Position numbers and translations under genes: made by a program
Source of the DNA: Candidatus Poseidoniaceae archaeon
GTDB lineage: Archaea > Thermoplasmatota > Poseidoniia > Poseidoniales > Poseidoniaceae
Length of the DNA stretch: 32,522 bases
Direction: 5' to 3'
NCBI GenBank assembly: GCA_949538025.1
Contig: CATISI010000216.1
Location: 1 to 32,522, forward strand
Notes under the pieces: model-generated
What the model saw: only the letters and a program-made list of their open reading frames with translations
The model's database searches: none
Told to the model about the DNA's origin: nothing
Shown: positions 1-8,252 of the stretch, in pieces
Position numbering within the stretch: the first letter of the stretch is position 1
Layout of the letters: every line of letters begins with the position of its first letter

Positions 1-530
1 ATGATTGATTGGTTTCGTTTCTTGTAAAACACGTACGACCAAATGGCGATAATAATCGCTAGATTTGTGAGCCACACCCAAGGCGTGCTCCATCGATAAC
101 CATCGACTCGAATGTCACTAAATGGTGCCAAAAACGGTGTAGGAAAGAACTTCGCGGTATGCGTCGGTATGTCGTTGAAGATGTGGATGAACCAAGGAAG
201 CCATAACCAAACTGCAGCGTTTCGTGCTGAGAGGGAATGATCGGTAAACAACCGTTTAGAAACGCCTCGTTTCTCGAAGAAAATCCAAGTAAACAAGAAC
301 CCGATCGTCGCCCAAACGAGACTATGGGTGACTTGGTATGCTTCCCATGCGTACCATCCAAAATCAGCGGTGAGCGTATTCTCATCAATTTCGGGGCGTT
401 CATCCAAAAAGAAGGAGTTCGGAACAAAAACGAGCAGGTCTGGAAGGACGCCCATCAATCCGGCGACCCAGAATTTCGTACGTCCATTTGTCGCACCCGA
501 ACCCATCAACCAGTGTGAGGCGACATCCAT
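1..530 (-). CDS. Integral membrane protein, YdjM-like metal-dependent hydrolase family (3' end outside window)
   Basis: This reading frame is absent from the ORF track because it runs off the left edge without a stop. From the ATG at 530 there are 176 open codons. The protein starts MDVASHWLMGSG and continues with a hydrophobic stretch (AGLMGVLPDLLVFVP), VTHSLVW, a second hydrophobic helix, WFIHIFNDIPTHT and a final helix before a basic KKR end. The scattered conserved His and Asp residues (SHW, PDLL, THS, HIFND, THT) between membrane helices fit the YdjM/LexA-regulated membrane hydrolase superfamily, whose substrate is generally unknown. The 122-residue ORF listed at 59-427 on the same strand is an out-of-frame shadow. 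The membrane topology is visible; the enzymatic assignment is inference from motif pattern only. Confidence 0.6.
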   Translation of the reverse strand, partial: MDVASHWLMGSGATNGRTKFWVAGLMGVLPDLLVFVPNSFFLDERPEIDENTLTADFGWYAWEAYQVTHSLVWATIGFLFTWIFFEKRGVSKRLFTDHSLSARNAAVWLWLPWFIHIFNDIPTHTAKFFPTPFLAPFSDIRVDGYRWSTPWVWLTNLAIIIAIWSYVFYKKRNQSI

Positions 531-553
531 AATACAACCTCAACGCATTGAGA

Positions 554-564
554 ATTAAATTTTA
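554..564 (-). promoter_or_regulatory. Putative TATA box for the YdjM-like gene
   Basis: Read on the minus strand this is TAAAATTTAAT, an AT-rich box in the 63-nt gap between the TSP3 surface-protein gene and the YdjM-like gene. Its centre lies about 28 nt before the ATG at 530, the distance expected if the transcript starts at or near the start codon (leaderless). Position and composition are seen; promoter function is inferred. Confidence 0.4.
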
Positions 565-593
565 GCACAAGACCGAACTAAATTCTAGAAGCA

Positions 594-3500
594 TCATTTT
601 CGATGAACCCATTGCTGGGTTGATTGGTCTCGGTAGAACCATTGTTGGCTCCCTGATGGATGTTCAATCCACTCCATACCGTCACGCATCGCTCCACGTG
701 TCGCATATTGTGGATATTCAATGGAGGGAGCTTGTTCAATGCCATCGCCCTCTTTTCGTCGCATCATAATCAACCCAACCAATATGACAATGACCACTCC
801 TGCAACCCCAACAAGCATGTTTGAGGCGAGTGTATTTTCATTCGAACTTGCTCCTTTCAGTTCGTATTGTTCATCCGAGCAGCCTTTTGCATCAGCGATA
901 TGGACTGCATCTGTGTTTGCACATTCATCGTTTGCATCGTACACGCCATCACCATCTGAATCCATTTGCCATGTTGAGCATCCATTCGGCGCTACAGAAT
1001 CAGCGAGTGTGTTTGGACAAAGGTCGAATTTGTTGAAAATCCCGTCCTCATCATCATCTCGCTGATTCCATGAACATCCATATTCATCCACTGATTCGTT
1101 CAATTCAGTGTTTGGACATGTATCGATAGACGTACAGTTCGATGGACCCGACGAAGCGGCATCTCTATTGCAAATTAAATCCAAATCAGTATCGACTTGA
1201 AGATCTGAACAACCTGAATCATCTATTTCAGCCCCGATAGCGGTGACCTGGCACACATCCCAATAATCATTGATTGAATCTTGGTCGGAATCACGTTGCT
1301 TTCTGTCACACCCGTTGCTGTCCGCATCTCCGGGAATTTCTGTGTATTCACACAAATCATTGCCGTTGTCAACTCCATCGCCATCGCTGTCCTGTTGTGC
1401 CCAACTACAACCACTGCTGTCGATGCTTACACCAGTTGAGGTGCCCGGACACTTGTCTTCGCCCGTGCAATCGGATGGGCCGTCACTTGGAGCATCATCG
1501 TTGCAGATGCCATCGTAATCTTCGTCAACCTGACCTTCTGTACAGCCATTTTCATCAGTACTCACGCCTGCAGGCGAGTCCATACAAAGGTCAACAAAAT
1601 TCGCTGCACCGTCGCCATCATCATCGAGTTGTTCTTCACTGCATCCAGTTTCATCTACCGTCCATTGAATATCTGTCAATGGGCATGCGTCAACAGAGTT
1701 GTTGAACCCGTCACCATCGGAATCTTTGGCCATTGAAATGTAGTTATCGTTTCGACCTGGCTTGATGAGTACAACCTCCTCATCTGGGTGATACAATGGT
1801 GCAACAACATCACTTGACCTGTACACTTCGCTTTCAGCGAGAAAGCTGAGATTGCCCTCATCAATTGAATATGTCTTGAGAATCGTTGTCGCTCCCTCTT
1901 GATCATCATCACATCTCCAAGAGCAATATTCCAGCAATACAGTGACGTAAATCATTCTCTGATTCTTTGAGAATTGGATGTCAATAATTTCTGAATCGTT
2001 TTCTGTTACAGCAATAGTGGTTGCTATGGTTAATTTCGATGCTGAATAGGTCATGATTTCCTCATCCAAATGAAGGAGGAAGTGCCCCCCATCAGAGGTG
2101 AGTTGCATCGTATGTGAACCCCTCATAGCACGTGTCTCTACAAATTCATAATTCTGCGCGTCCCAGACGATAATCTGCGATCCATCGCCTCCAAAGAGCC
2201 AGTTACCGTCGTATGAGAATTGGAACAAACTGGGAGCAAAATTGCTGTCTTCTATCAATATTGACTGCATTGAACCGTCAAGCAGAATGGTCCGTACTCT
2301 GTACCCCGAATTGTATGCAGACAGCACAATCATGTTTCCATCAGGTGAATACGTTGTGCTGTCGGCCCTGACACCCCTACAATCTGAGAGAAACACTTGG
2401 AGTTCAGATAACACCTGAGTTTGTACATTCCAAGTTTGAAATTCACATTCCGAGTCATCGTTGCTTATGGTCAACAACAACTCTTGGCTATCCGGGCTCC
2501 ATTCGTAATCATTGAAGAAAAAATTTCCAGGTGCGTATATCGTGTACACAACTGAAAGATCCTTGTCCATGACAACAACTTCCCCATATGAGGGAGACTT
2601 TCTTGCAGCGATATAATTCCCATTTGGGGCATATTCAAGGTACGCATAATTTTTTGAATTTTCGATTTGCGTTCCGTTAAAATCCCACAAAATATTCTCT
2701 GGACAGTCATTGAATGGATCCAACGGGCATTCGTCGCTTTCATCACTCAACTCATCGCCATCTGAATCTCTCTGCACAGGCGAGCAGCCATTACGATCTG
2801 TCTTCGAATTGGTTGTGGAGTTGGGACAAACATCATCTGAGTCGGCTATTCCGTCACCATCTGAATCCAACAATTGAGAGACTGAGCAACCCTTCGCATC
2901 GACAGATGAGGTGTCCTTCGTGCGAGGGCAGTCATCGAATTTGTCATTGATTCCATCTCCATCGGTATCTCGTTGGCTCGATGAGCAACCCGATGTATTC
3001 GATTCCTCTTCAGTAGGGGTTTCTGGACACTGGTCTTTGGAATCATCTACACCATCTTCATCCTGATCTGGCATGTAGCCAACCAACCTCGTGGTATCGT
3101 AGCCACCAGATACGAGAACAAAAATTTCAGAATCATTAGCTGAAAAACTTGCGTCCTTGTTGCCATAGGACACGTCTAAATCTCGTTCAAAGTCCCAATC
3201 CATTGTTGAGTAAATTCCGATGTCACCATTCGAATAAGAACCAATTGTTTGGAGAAATGACGTTCCATCATGTGAAAATTTTGCCTCTCCTACTGTATAT
3301 TGGATTGTATCACTTAGCGTGTAGTCGTTGGTCGAATACACGTAGGAGCTTGAACCGTCGTTTGCTATGAGGGCATCACCATCAGGGGATGCGGCAAAGT
3401 CATACACTGGACTTTGGATTGTAAACGAACGTGTTAGCACCCATCTTTTCCCTGCGAGAGGGACGTCTTGATACTCGTAGACGTTCCCTGATCCATCCGA

Positions 3501-4139
3501 GCCTACGTACCAAATTTTTTCTTCGCTGGGATGGTGAGCCACCAATATTCCGGTAGAAGAAGCACCTTCAACTTCATTCCAATCAGGAGCTTCATACATG
3601 TGACCGCCGTTGTTGCCTGTGGCGACAATGACACGAGTGCTATCTCCGGACCATGTGACAGAATTGAAAAAGAAATTATCTGCTGTAGAGCGAGATTGAC
3701 TGACTACCTCCGTCCATGTCGCTGTTTCAACGACCGAGAATGCTTCTGGTGAGCGCAATGCCAGGTACTGCCCGTCTGGCGAAAAAATGACATCTCGCAA
3801 AGAATCGCTGTTCTGAATCGTATGGAGGAGGCTCAAATCCTGAGTGTTGTATACGATTACATCACCATTTTCATCATCGCAACCTTCTGAGTAAATGGCA
3901 AGCATGTCGAGAGTGCTAGCTGCGGTGATGATATAATCAGAACCATAGTAACTCCTACAGCCATCATTAACAAAAATTTCTCTGTGAATCACCCAATCTC
4001 CATAATGCACTGAACGCCCCGAAGTCGCTTGATTATCGTCTTTCTTCGGAGAAAAGTCATGCATGTGGATTGGACTTGTTGAACAAAGGATGAAGAGCAC
4101 TGAAAGAAATACAGGAAGAATCGAATTACGACTACTCAT
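594..4139 (-). CDS. Large surface protein: two beta-propeller-like domains, two thrombospondin type-3 arrays, C-terminal TM anchor
   Basis: I prefer the ATG at 4139 (about 1181 residues) over the track's GTG at 4184, because it places a good signal peptide (SSRNSILPVFLSVLFILC) directly at the N-terminus. Order: signal peptide; beta-propeller/WD40-like region with repeated SPDG-type turns (about 30-355); TSP3 array 1 (about 356-480); second propeller-like region (about 480-800); TSP3 array 2 with eight repeats (about 803-1085); one TM helix (about 1107-1126); RRK stop-transfer; and a short cytoplasmic tail with spaced Trp/Tyr (MEWIEHPSGSQQWFYRD) resembling a WW fold. The TSP3 repeats have the calcium-binding pattern DxDxDGxxDxxDxCP followed by a GC motif. 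The likely role is a Ca2+-stabilised cell-surface adhesin or binding protein; the ligand is unknown. It is divergent from trxB. Confidence 0.8.
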   Translation of the reverse strand: MSSRNSILPVFLSVLFILCSTSPIHMHDFSPKKDDNQATSGRSVHYGDWVIHREIFVNDGCRSYYGSDYIITAASTLDMLAIYSEGCDDENGDVIVYNTQDLSLLHTIQNSDSLRDVIFSPDGQYLALRSPEAFSVVETATWTEVVSQSRSTADNFFFNSVTWSGDSTRVIVATGNNGGHMYEAPDWNEVEGASSTGILVAHHPSEEKIWYVGSDGSGNVYEYQDVPLAGKRWVLTRSFTIQSPVYDFAASPDGDALIANDGSSSYVYSTNDYTLSDTIQYTVGEAKFSHDGTSFLQTIGSYSNGDIGIYSTMDWDFERDLDVSYGNKDASFSANDSEIFVLVSGGYDTTRLVGYMPDQDEDGVDDSKDQCPETPTEEESNTSGCSSSQRDTDGDGINDKFDDCPRTKDTSSVDAKGCSVSQLLDSDGDGIADSDDVCPNSTTNSKTDRNGCSPVQRDSDGDELSDESDECPLDPFNDCPENILWDFNGTQIENSKNYAYLEYAPNGNYIAARKSPSYGEVVVMDKDLSVVYTIYAPGNFFFNDYEWSPDSQELLLTISNDDSECEFQTWNVQTQVLSELQVFLSDCRGVRADSTTYSPDGNMIVLSAYNSGYRVRTILLDGSMQSILIEDSNFAPSLFQFSYDGNWLFGGDGSQIIVWDAQNYEFVETRAMRGSHTMQLTSDGGHFLLHLDEEIMTYSASKLTIATTIAVTENDSEIIDIQFSKNQRMIYVTVLLEYCSWRCDDDQEGATTILKTYSIDEGNLSFLAESEVYRSSDVVAPLYHPDEEVVLIKPGRNDNYISMAKDSDGDGFNNSVDACPLTDIQWTVDETGCSEEQLDDDGDGAANFVDLCMDSPAGVSTDENGCTEGQVDEDYDGICNDDAPSDGPSDCTGEDKCPGTSTGVSIDSSGCSWAQQDSDGDGVDNGNDLCEYTEIPGDADSNGCDRKQRDSDQDSINDYWDVCQVTAIGAEIDDSGCSDLQVDTDLDLICNRDAASSGPSNCTSIDTCPNTELNESVDEYGCSWNQRDDDEDGIFNKFDLCPNTLADSVAPNGCSTWQMDSDGDGVYDANDECANTDAVHIADAKGCSDEQYELKGASSNENTLASNMLVGVAGVVIVILVGLIMMRRKEGDGIEQAPSIEYPQYATRGAMRDGMEWIEHPSGSQQWFYRDQSTQQWVHRK
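890..1731 (-). repeat. TSP3 calcium-binding repeat array 2 (eight coding repeats)
   Basis: Eight in-frame degenerate repeats of about 30-45 residues follow the pattern D-x-D-x-DG-x-x-x-x-x-D-x-C(P) ... GC-x-x-x-Q. The third and sixth repeats are longer variants carrying an extra segment (ICNDDAPSDGPSDCT and ICNRDAASSGPSNCT). The array can therefore be read as short-short-long, short-short-long, short-short. It is a protein-coding repeat; each unit is expected to bind Ca2+ through its Asp side chains. Confidence 0.8.
2700..3070 (-). repeat. TSP3 calcium-binding repeat array 1
   Basis: Four in-frame TSP3 repeats (QDEDGVDDSKDQCP, DTDGDGINDKFDDCP, DSDGDGIADSDDVCP, DSDGDELSDESDECP), separated by GC-x-x-x-Q linkers, lie between the two propeller-like domains of the surface protein. 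They end in a shortened DPFNDCP unit. This array lacks the long variant repeats of array 2. Confidence 0.8.
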
Positions 4140-4249
4140 CGATTCAATACTCGGCTCTGCCCTACATAGGTGTTTAGCCGACACTTTGCGCGAGAAAACA
4201 GAGGGATAATGTTCAAGTCCATCGGGGTGTTGGTATGGGAGTGAGTCAA
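4140..4249. promoter_or_regulatory. Divergent intergenic region between the TSP3 surface protein and trxB
   Basis: This 110-nt gap must carry the promoters of two divergent genes. On the minus strand GGCTAAACACC lies about 30 nt before the ATG at 4139 and is a weak TATA candidate. On the plus strand GGGATAATG near 4202-4210 is the most AT-rich candidate, and GGAGTGAG lies just before the trxB ATG at 4250 as a ribosome-binding site. No strong inverted repeat was seen. Confidence 0.3.
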
Positions 4250-5179
4250 ATGTCAGATGTTCACAATGTCATCATTATCGGTTCTGGACCTGCTGGATAT
4301 ACTGCTGGTTTGTACGCAGCTCGAGCCATGCTCGAGCCTCTTATGTTCGCTGGTTACATGTCCGGTGGCCAGTTGATGCTCACCAGTGATATCGAGAATT
4401 TTCCAGGTTATCCGGAAGGCATTGGTGGTCCAGAGATGATGATGCAGCTTCGTGAGCAAGCAGAACGATTCGGTTTGAGCGTTCAAGACAAGAACGTCGA
4501 GTCGGTCGACACCTCCTCTCGACCGTTCAAGGTCACCGTTGAAGGTGAAGATTTCCTCGCTCATTCGCTGATTGTATCCACAGGTGCGGAATCCATTTGG
4601 CTCGACGCACCCGGTGAAGCAGACCAGAAAGGACGAGGCATTTCCACTTGCGCAACGTGTGATGGGGCCTTTTTCAAAGAGGAGGAAGTTCTCGTTATCG
4701 GTGGTGGAGATTCTGCTTGTGAAGAAGCAACCTTCCTCACTCGCTTTGCTTCAAAGGTCACGTTGATTCATCGTCGGGATGTCTTCCGAGCATCAACCAT
4801 CATGTATGAGCGTGCTGCGAACCATCCTAAGATTGAGATCAAAACGTTCCGTCAAGTCAAGGAATGGCTGAGCGATGAGAAGGGACTGACCGGAGCCGTT
4901 CTCGAGGACCCAAGAGATGGGTCGACCGAAGAGATTGCTGCAACAGGGGCGTTCATTGCCATTGGTCACAAACCAATCACCAGTTTCCTGAACGGACAAG
5001 TTGAAACCGATGAAAACGGCTACATCATTCACAAGAAACACACCATGACTTCGGTTGATGGTGTCTTTGCAGCAGGTGACGTTGTCGACACCCGTTACAA
5101 GCAAGCCATTACCGCAGCGGGAATGGGTTGCCAAGCCGCAATGGATGCAGAAAAGTGGCTTGAAGAGAACCTTCATTGA
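4250..5179 (+). CDS. trxB: Thioredoxin-disulfide reductase
   Basis: This FAD- and NAD(P)H-dependent enzyme reduces thioredoxin in the cytoplasm. The N-terminal FAD-binding motif is IIGSGPAGYTAG. The redox-active pair is STCATCDG (Cys134 and Cys137 counting from the ATG at 4250, essentially the E. coli TrxB positions). The second Rossmann motif is VIGGGDSACEEA, and the C-terminal FAD motif is FAAGDVVD. Length is about 309 residues, normal for low-molecular-weight TrxB. I chose ATG 4250 (MSDVHNVIIIG) over 4235 because GGAGTGAG sits directly upstream and few residues are needed before the first beta strand. It is followed by the E1-like/rhodanese gene after a 40-nt gap, possibly one transcript. 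No thioredoxin gene is in the window. Confidence 0.96.
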   Translation: MSDVHNVIIIGSGPAGYTAGLYAARAMLEPLMFAGYMSGGQLMLTSDIENFPGYPEGIGGPEMMMQLREQAERFGLSVQDKNVESVDTSSRPFKVTVEGEDFLAHSLIVSTGAESIWLDAPGEADQKGRGISTCATCDGAFFKEEEVLVIGGGDSACEEATFLTRFASKVTLIHRRDVFRASTIMYERAANHPKIEIKTFRQVKEWLSDEKGLTGAVLEDPRDGSTEEIAATGAFIAIGHKPITSFLNGQVETDENGYIIHKKHTMTSVDGVFAAGDVVDTRYKQAITAAGMGCQAAMDAEKWLEENLH

Positions 5180-5219
5180 GCAACGATGTCTATTTCATTA
5201 TGGATCAATACGCATCAAC

Positions 5220-6374
5220 ATGGTCGATATGCAACGGCATGCCCGTCATCTTGTTCTTCCACAAGTTGGGATTGAAGGGCAAGAGAGGTTGGCCAAGGCC
5301 AAAGTGTTCGTTGTTGGTGCAGGTGGACTAGGAAGCCCCGTGCTTCTCTATCTGGCCGCAGCAGGTGTTGGAACCATTGGTGTCATCGATGATGATTGGG
5401 TCGACATTTCAAATCTTCAACGTCAAGTCCTTCATCGAACTGAAGACGTTGGTCGGATGAAGGTTGAATCTGCCAAAGAACAACTTCTCGCGCTCGATCC
5501 AAATCTGAACATTGTTGAGCATAAAGAGAGACTCAGCCCTGCGAATGCACTTGAATTGTTCAAAGGCTGGGACGTGGTCGTGGATGGGACCGATAACATT
5601 CCAACTCGCTACCTGATTGATGATGCATGTCATCTTCTCTCGATTCCTTGGGTCTACGGATCAATCCACCGATTTGAGGGTCAAGTCTCGTTCTTTTCAT
5701 CAAAAGAAGACCGCCGTTATCGGGATTTATTCCCTGAAGCACCTCCGGCTGGAGCCCTGCAAAACTGTGCTGAAGCTGGCGTGTTTGGTGTTCTTCCGGG
5801 TGTTGTTGGCAGTCTTCAGGCGACGGAGGTGATCAAGCACATCGTTGGAATGGGGTCGAGCCTTATTGGTCGTCTACTCCTATACGATGCAGAATCAATG
5901 ACTATGCAATCGTTGCAATTTGGTGCTCTTGACTTCAAACCAGATATCACCGACTTGTCCCATTCTCAAGCGTTGTTTGACGATCCTGTCTACTGCACGC
6001 CACGCCCTCAGCAAGTTCAAGAAGACGAAGTTGCAGGGGAATCTATGATGCAATCCATCACTGTGCCTGAATTGAAATCAAAGCAACAAACAGGATGGAA
6101 TCCCTTCATTGTCGACGTTCGAAGCGATGAGGAACTTCAACAAATTCGACTTGCAACATTCGATTTGCATGTCATTCACGACGTTGCGAATACGGCATCG
6201 GAAGATATTCCTCGCGACCGTGATGTTGTGGTTATCTGTCGAAGCGGTATGCGTTCTCAAATGGCTATTTTGTTGCTTAACCAATCGGGCATCGAATCCA
6301 GTCGCTTGTACAACCTCACCGGTGGTATCATGGCATGGGGTCAAATGGCTCCAGAAGACATTGTTCACGGCTAA
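5220..6374 (+). CDS. moeB: MoeB/ThiF-type E1-like adenylyltransferase fused to a rhodanese domain
   Basis: This enzyme family adenylates the C-terminal Gly-Gly of ubiquitin-like sulfur carriers (MoaD, ThiS, SAMP) for molybdopterin, thiamine or tRNA thiolation. From the ATG at 5220 (384 residues) there is the ATP-binding VVGAGGLGSP, the DNLQRQ-like segment (ISNLQRQVLH), VVDGTDNIPTRYLI and the catalytic-type NCAEAGVFG (Cys183). A C-terminal rhodanese domain follows with active loop CRSGMRS (Cys340), which would supply sulfur as in MoeZ/Uba4. The four zinc-binding cysteines of E. coli MoeB are not seen: CYRC is RYRD here, and only one Cys lies in the second site. The track start at 5055 lies inside trxB and is rejected. 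Whether it serves Mo cofactor, thiamine or tRNA is undecided; the molybdenum enzyme in this window makes MoeB plausible. Confidence 0.85.
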   Translation: MVDMQRHARHLVLPQVGIEGQERLAKAKVFVVGAGGLGSPVLLYLAAAGVGTIGVIDDDWVDISNLQRQVLHRTEDVGRMKVESAKEQLLALDPNLNIVEHKERLSPANALELFKGWDVVVDGTDNIPTRYLIDDACHLLSIPWVYGSIHRFEGQVSFFSSKEDRRYRDLFPEAPPAGALQNCAEAGVFGVLPGVVGSLQATEVIKHIVGMGSSLIGRLLLYDAESMTMQSLQFGALDFKPDITDLSHSQALFDDPVYCTPRPQQVQEDEVAGESMMQSITVPELKSKQQTGWNPFIVDVRSDEELQQIRLATFDLHVIHDVANTASEDIPRDRDVVVICRSGMRSQMAILLLNQSGIESSRLYNLTGGIMAWGQMAPEDIVHG

Positions 6375-6424
6375 TTCGTGGGTGAGGTTCAAAGAGCCGG
6401 AGGTCTCGTTTCCTCTTGGTCATC

Positions 6425-7450
6425 ATGGGAAAGGTCATCGTTGCTGATGAGAATCAGGGTCGTCGTACTCTTCTCGCATCAACGCTTGAACGTGAAGGAT
6501 TTGATGTCACTCGGGCCGGAACATTACGCCAAGCAGAAGGTACGGCCCTTGCCGTCATGCCCGAGGTGGTTCTGCTTGATGGTGAGTGGAAATCAGGCGA
6601 TGCCATTGATGCTGCTCAACGGTTAATGGGCGATCCAGAATTTGCTTTCAAATGCCGAATCGTTTTGTTGTCCCGTTCTACGACACCGGATTTCATGTTG
6701 GTAGCTGCGAAGGCTGGAATCCACGAGGTGATTGGCAAACCAGTCGACATGAAGGTTCTTGTCGACCAACTTTGGAAACACAGTCGCAAACAATTCATTC
6801 CCCCTCCAGCAGACGTCACGCTCGACACAGGTGGTGGTTCGTTCGATGTTGCGGTTATGGCCGGTGGAGGGGGATGGGCGTTACCGATGCTCAAGGGGCT
6901 TGTCGGACCCGACCGTATCAACGAGTCTTTCATTAACGAAATTCTTGTCCAGATGGGCGAAGAAGGGATGGACGTTGACTTGGACTTGGAGGCAACGGAC
7001 TTGTCAAATCTTCTTCGCGTCGCACTCAACCGTCTGGTGCAAGATAGTGGAGATGCAGGCGAAGCAACAGGGCCATCGTTTGAAGACTTGAAGAAAAAGA
7101 AATCTCTTGGCGATTTGAACGAGCAACCAACACCTGTTTCAGCAGGTGGAATGGAATCTATTTTGGAACAGCAAGCTGAAAACATTGCTGATGAGATTGA
7201 ATCAAAAATGGATGATATCCTCGACGAAGTGCCAGAACAAATTGCGCTCCTTCCTGAGGATGACCTCGATCGGATTGACCCTCAAGTCTTGCGAATGACA
7301 CGACTGACAACTGAAATGGTTCATGAATTAATGTGGGATTTGGGACGACCGGGAGCCGTCGCTGATATCACACTCATGACGCGAATTGAGGATGCAGCAG
7401 AAATGCTCGGTGATGTCCTCTCGTCGTTGCCAGAATCAGAAGAGGAATGA
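6425..7450 (+). CDS. Response-regulator receiver domain protein with uncharacterised C-terminal region
   Basis: Residues 1-115 form a CheY-like receiver: acidic pair D8/E9 after the first strand (KVIVADEN), phosphoacceptor D52 in VVLLDGEW, and K105 in VIGKPVD. All key residues are present, so phosphorylation is expected. The remainder (about 120-341) has a Gly-rich segment (MAGGGGWALP), an acidic helical region and a charged C-terminus ending in ESEEE; I recognise no DNA-binding output. ATG 6425 gives the natural receiver start MGKVIVAD. A TTG at 6416 has GGAGGT 11 nt upstream and cannot be excluded. The gene sits 50 nt after the rhodanese gene and 4 nt before the TVP38 gene, so it is likely co-transcribed. 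No histidine kinase is in the window. Confidence 0.75.
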   Translation: MGKVIVADENQGRRTLLASTLEREGFDVTRAGTLRQAEGTALAVMPEVVLLDGEWKSGDAIDAAQRLMGDPEFAFKCRIVLLSRSTTPDFMLVAAKAGIHEVIGKPVDMKVLVDQLWKHSRKQFIPPPADVTLDTGGGSFDVAVMAGGGGWALPMLKGLVGPDRINESFINEILVQMGEEGMDVDLDLEATDLSNLLRVALNRLVQDSGDAGEATGPSFEDLKKKKSLGDLNEQPTPVSAGGMESILEQQAENIADEIESKMDDILDEVPEQIALLPEDDLDRIDPQVLRMTRLTTEMVHELMWDLGRPGAVADITLMTRIEDAAEMLGDVLSSLPESEEE

Positions 7451-7454
7451 CGGT

Positions 7455-8252
7455 ATGAAGAAAATTCCTCGACCATCGGTTTCGCAACTTCCGAAGCCTT
7501 CAGAACTCCATCTTATCGATGGTCGTAAAAACCTTCAACAAATGAAGCAACAGAAGGTTCGATTGTATCAATGGCGAGCATTGTTTGGTCTTGCTGTACT
7601 GGTCCTTTGTGGTGTTGCAGGCTACTTTTTGTTTCAAGATGCTGTGAACATCATCGACTGGATCAAGAGTTTCGGAATTTGGTCACCCGTGCTGTTCACG
7701 ATTGCTCTATCGTTAGCTATTGTTCTTCTTTTGCCAACACCATTTGTAAAGGTCGGTGCAGGTGCCATTTTCCCGTTCTGGATGGCTGTCGCCGTGAACT
7801 TTGTTGCATCAATGGTTGGAGGTTTCATTGCATTCGTTCTTGGAAGATGGCTGTTCCGAGAATCCATTCAAGAAGCCATCCAAAACGATCGGAGGATGCT
7901 CAACATTGAAGCAGCACTAGGCGAGGACGCGATGCGAATCTCGGTCTTAGTTCGTCTTTCACCAATTCTTCCTGATGAGTGGCTCAACTACATCATGTCG
8001 GCGACTCCAGTGACACTTCGCGTGTTCTTACTCTCGAACCTTTCAAGTCTAATCTACTGCCTGATTTACGCATACTACGGCCATGCTCTTGGCTCGATTG
8101 CTCTCAGTCGTTCAGGGATGGCTGGTTTGACTGAGTCGAGTGGAGGATTATTCTTGCTCCTCCTTGGTATTGTTGCAACAGTCTTGGCGACAGTTCTCGT
8201 GACACGGACCTCAATTCGCGTGCTCAAGGACGCTATCGGGGAAGATGAGTGA
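7455..8252 (+). CDS. TVP38/TMEM64 (DedA-like, SNARE-associated) membrane protein
   Basis: This 265-residue polytopic membrane protein starts at the ATG four nucleotides after the preceding stop (MKKIPRPSV). After a ~40-residue basic cytosolic segment come a TM helix (ALFGLAVLVLCGVAGYFLF), a central hydrophobic block with LLLPTPFVKVGAGAIFPFW, the Gly-rich FVASMVGGFIAFVLGRWLFR that marks the family, VRLSPILPDEWLNYIMSA, and further helices. The family includes DedA-like flippase or membrane-homeostasis proteins. The usual family phrase is close to R-x-x-P-x-x-P, here RLSPILPDEWLNY. The 3' end overlaps the E1 gene start by 8 nt if 8245 is used, suggesting translational coupling. The substrate is unknown. 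Confidence 0.82.
   Translation: MKKIPRPSVSQLPKPSELHLIDGRKNLQQMKQQKVRLYQWRALFGLAVLVLCGVAGYFLFQDAVNIIDWIKSFGIWSPVLFTIALSLAIVLLLPTPFVKVGAGAIFPFWMAVAVNFVASMVGGFIAFVLGRWLFRESIQEAIQNDRRMLNIEAALGEDAMRISVLVRLSPILPDEWLNYIMSATPVTLRVFLLSNLSSLIYCLIYAYYGHALGSIALSRSGMAGLTESSGGLFLLLLGIVATVLATVLVTRTSIRVLKDAIGEDE

Noticed and set aside
59-427. 122-residue minus-strand ORF in the track
   Set aside because: It is an out-of-frame shadow of the YdjM-like membrane protein that runs off the left edge; that frame has hydrophobic helices and a good start, the listed one does not.
890-1731. TSP3 repeat region considered as CRISPR or non-coding satellite
   Set aside because: Units are degenerate, in frame and conserved at the protein level with Asp/Cys patterns; there are no constant repeats with unique spacers.
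5055-5219. Upstream start of the MoeB/ThiF gene in the ORF track
   Set aside because: The stretch overlaps trxB out of frame; family homology begins at the ATG at 5220.
6616-7185. Long 189-residue minus-strand ORF opposite the receiver gene
   Set aside because: Translation is Ser/Pro-rich without family features and lies wholly opposite a gene with intact receiver residues, so it is a shadow.
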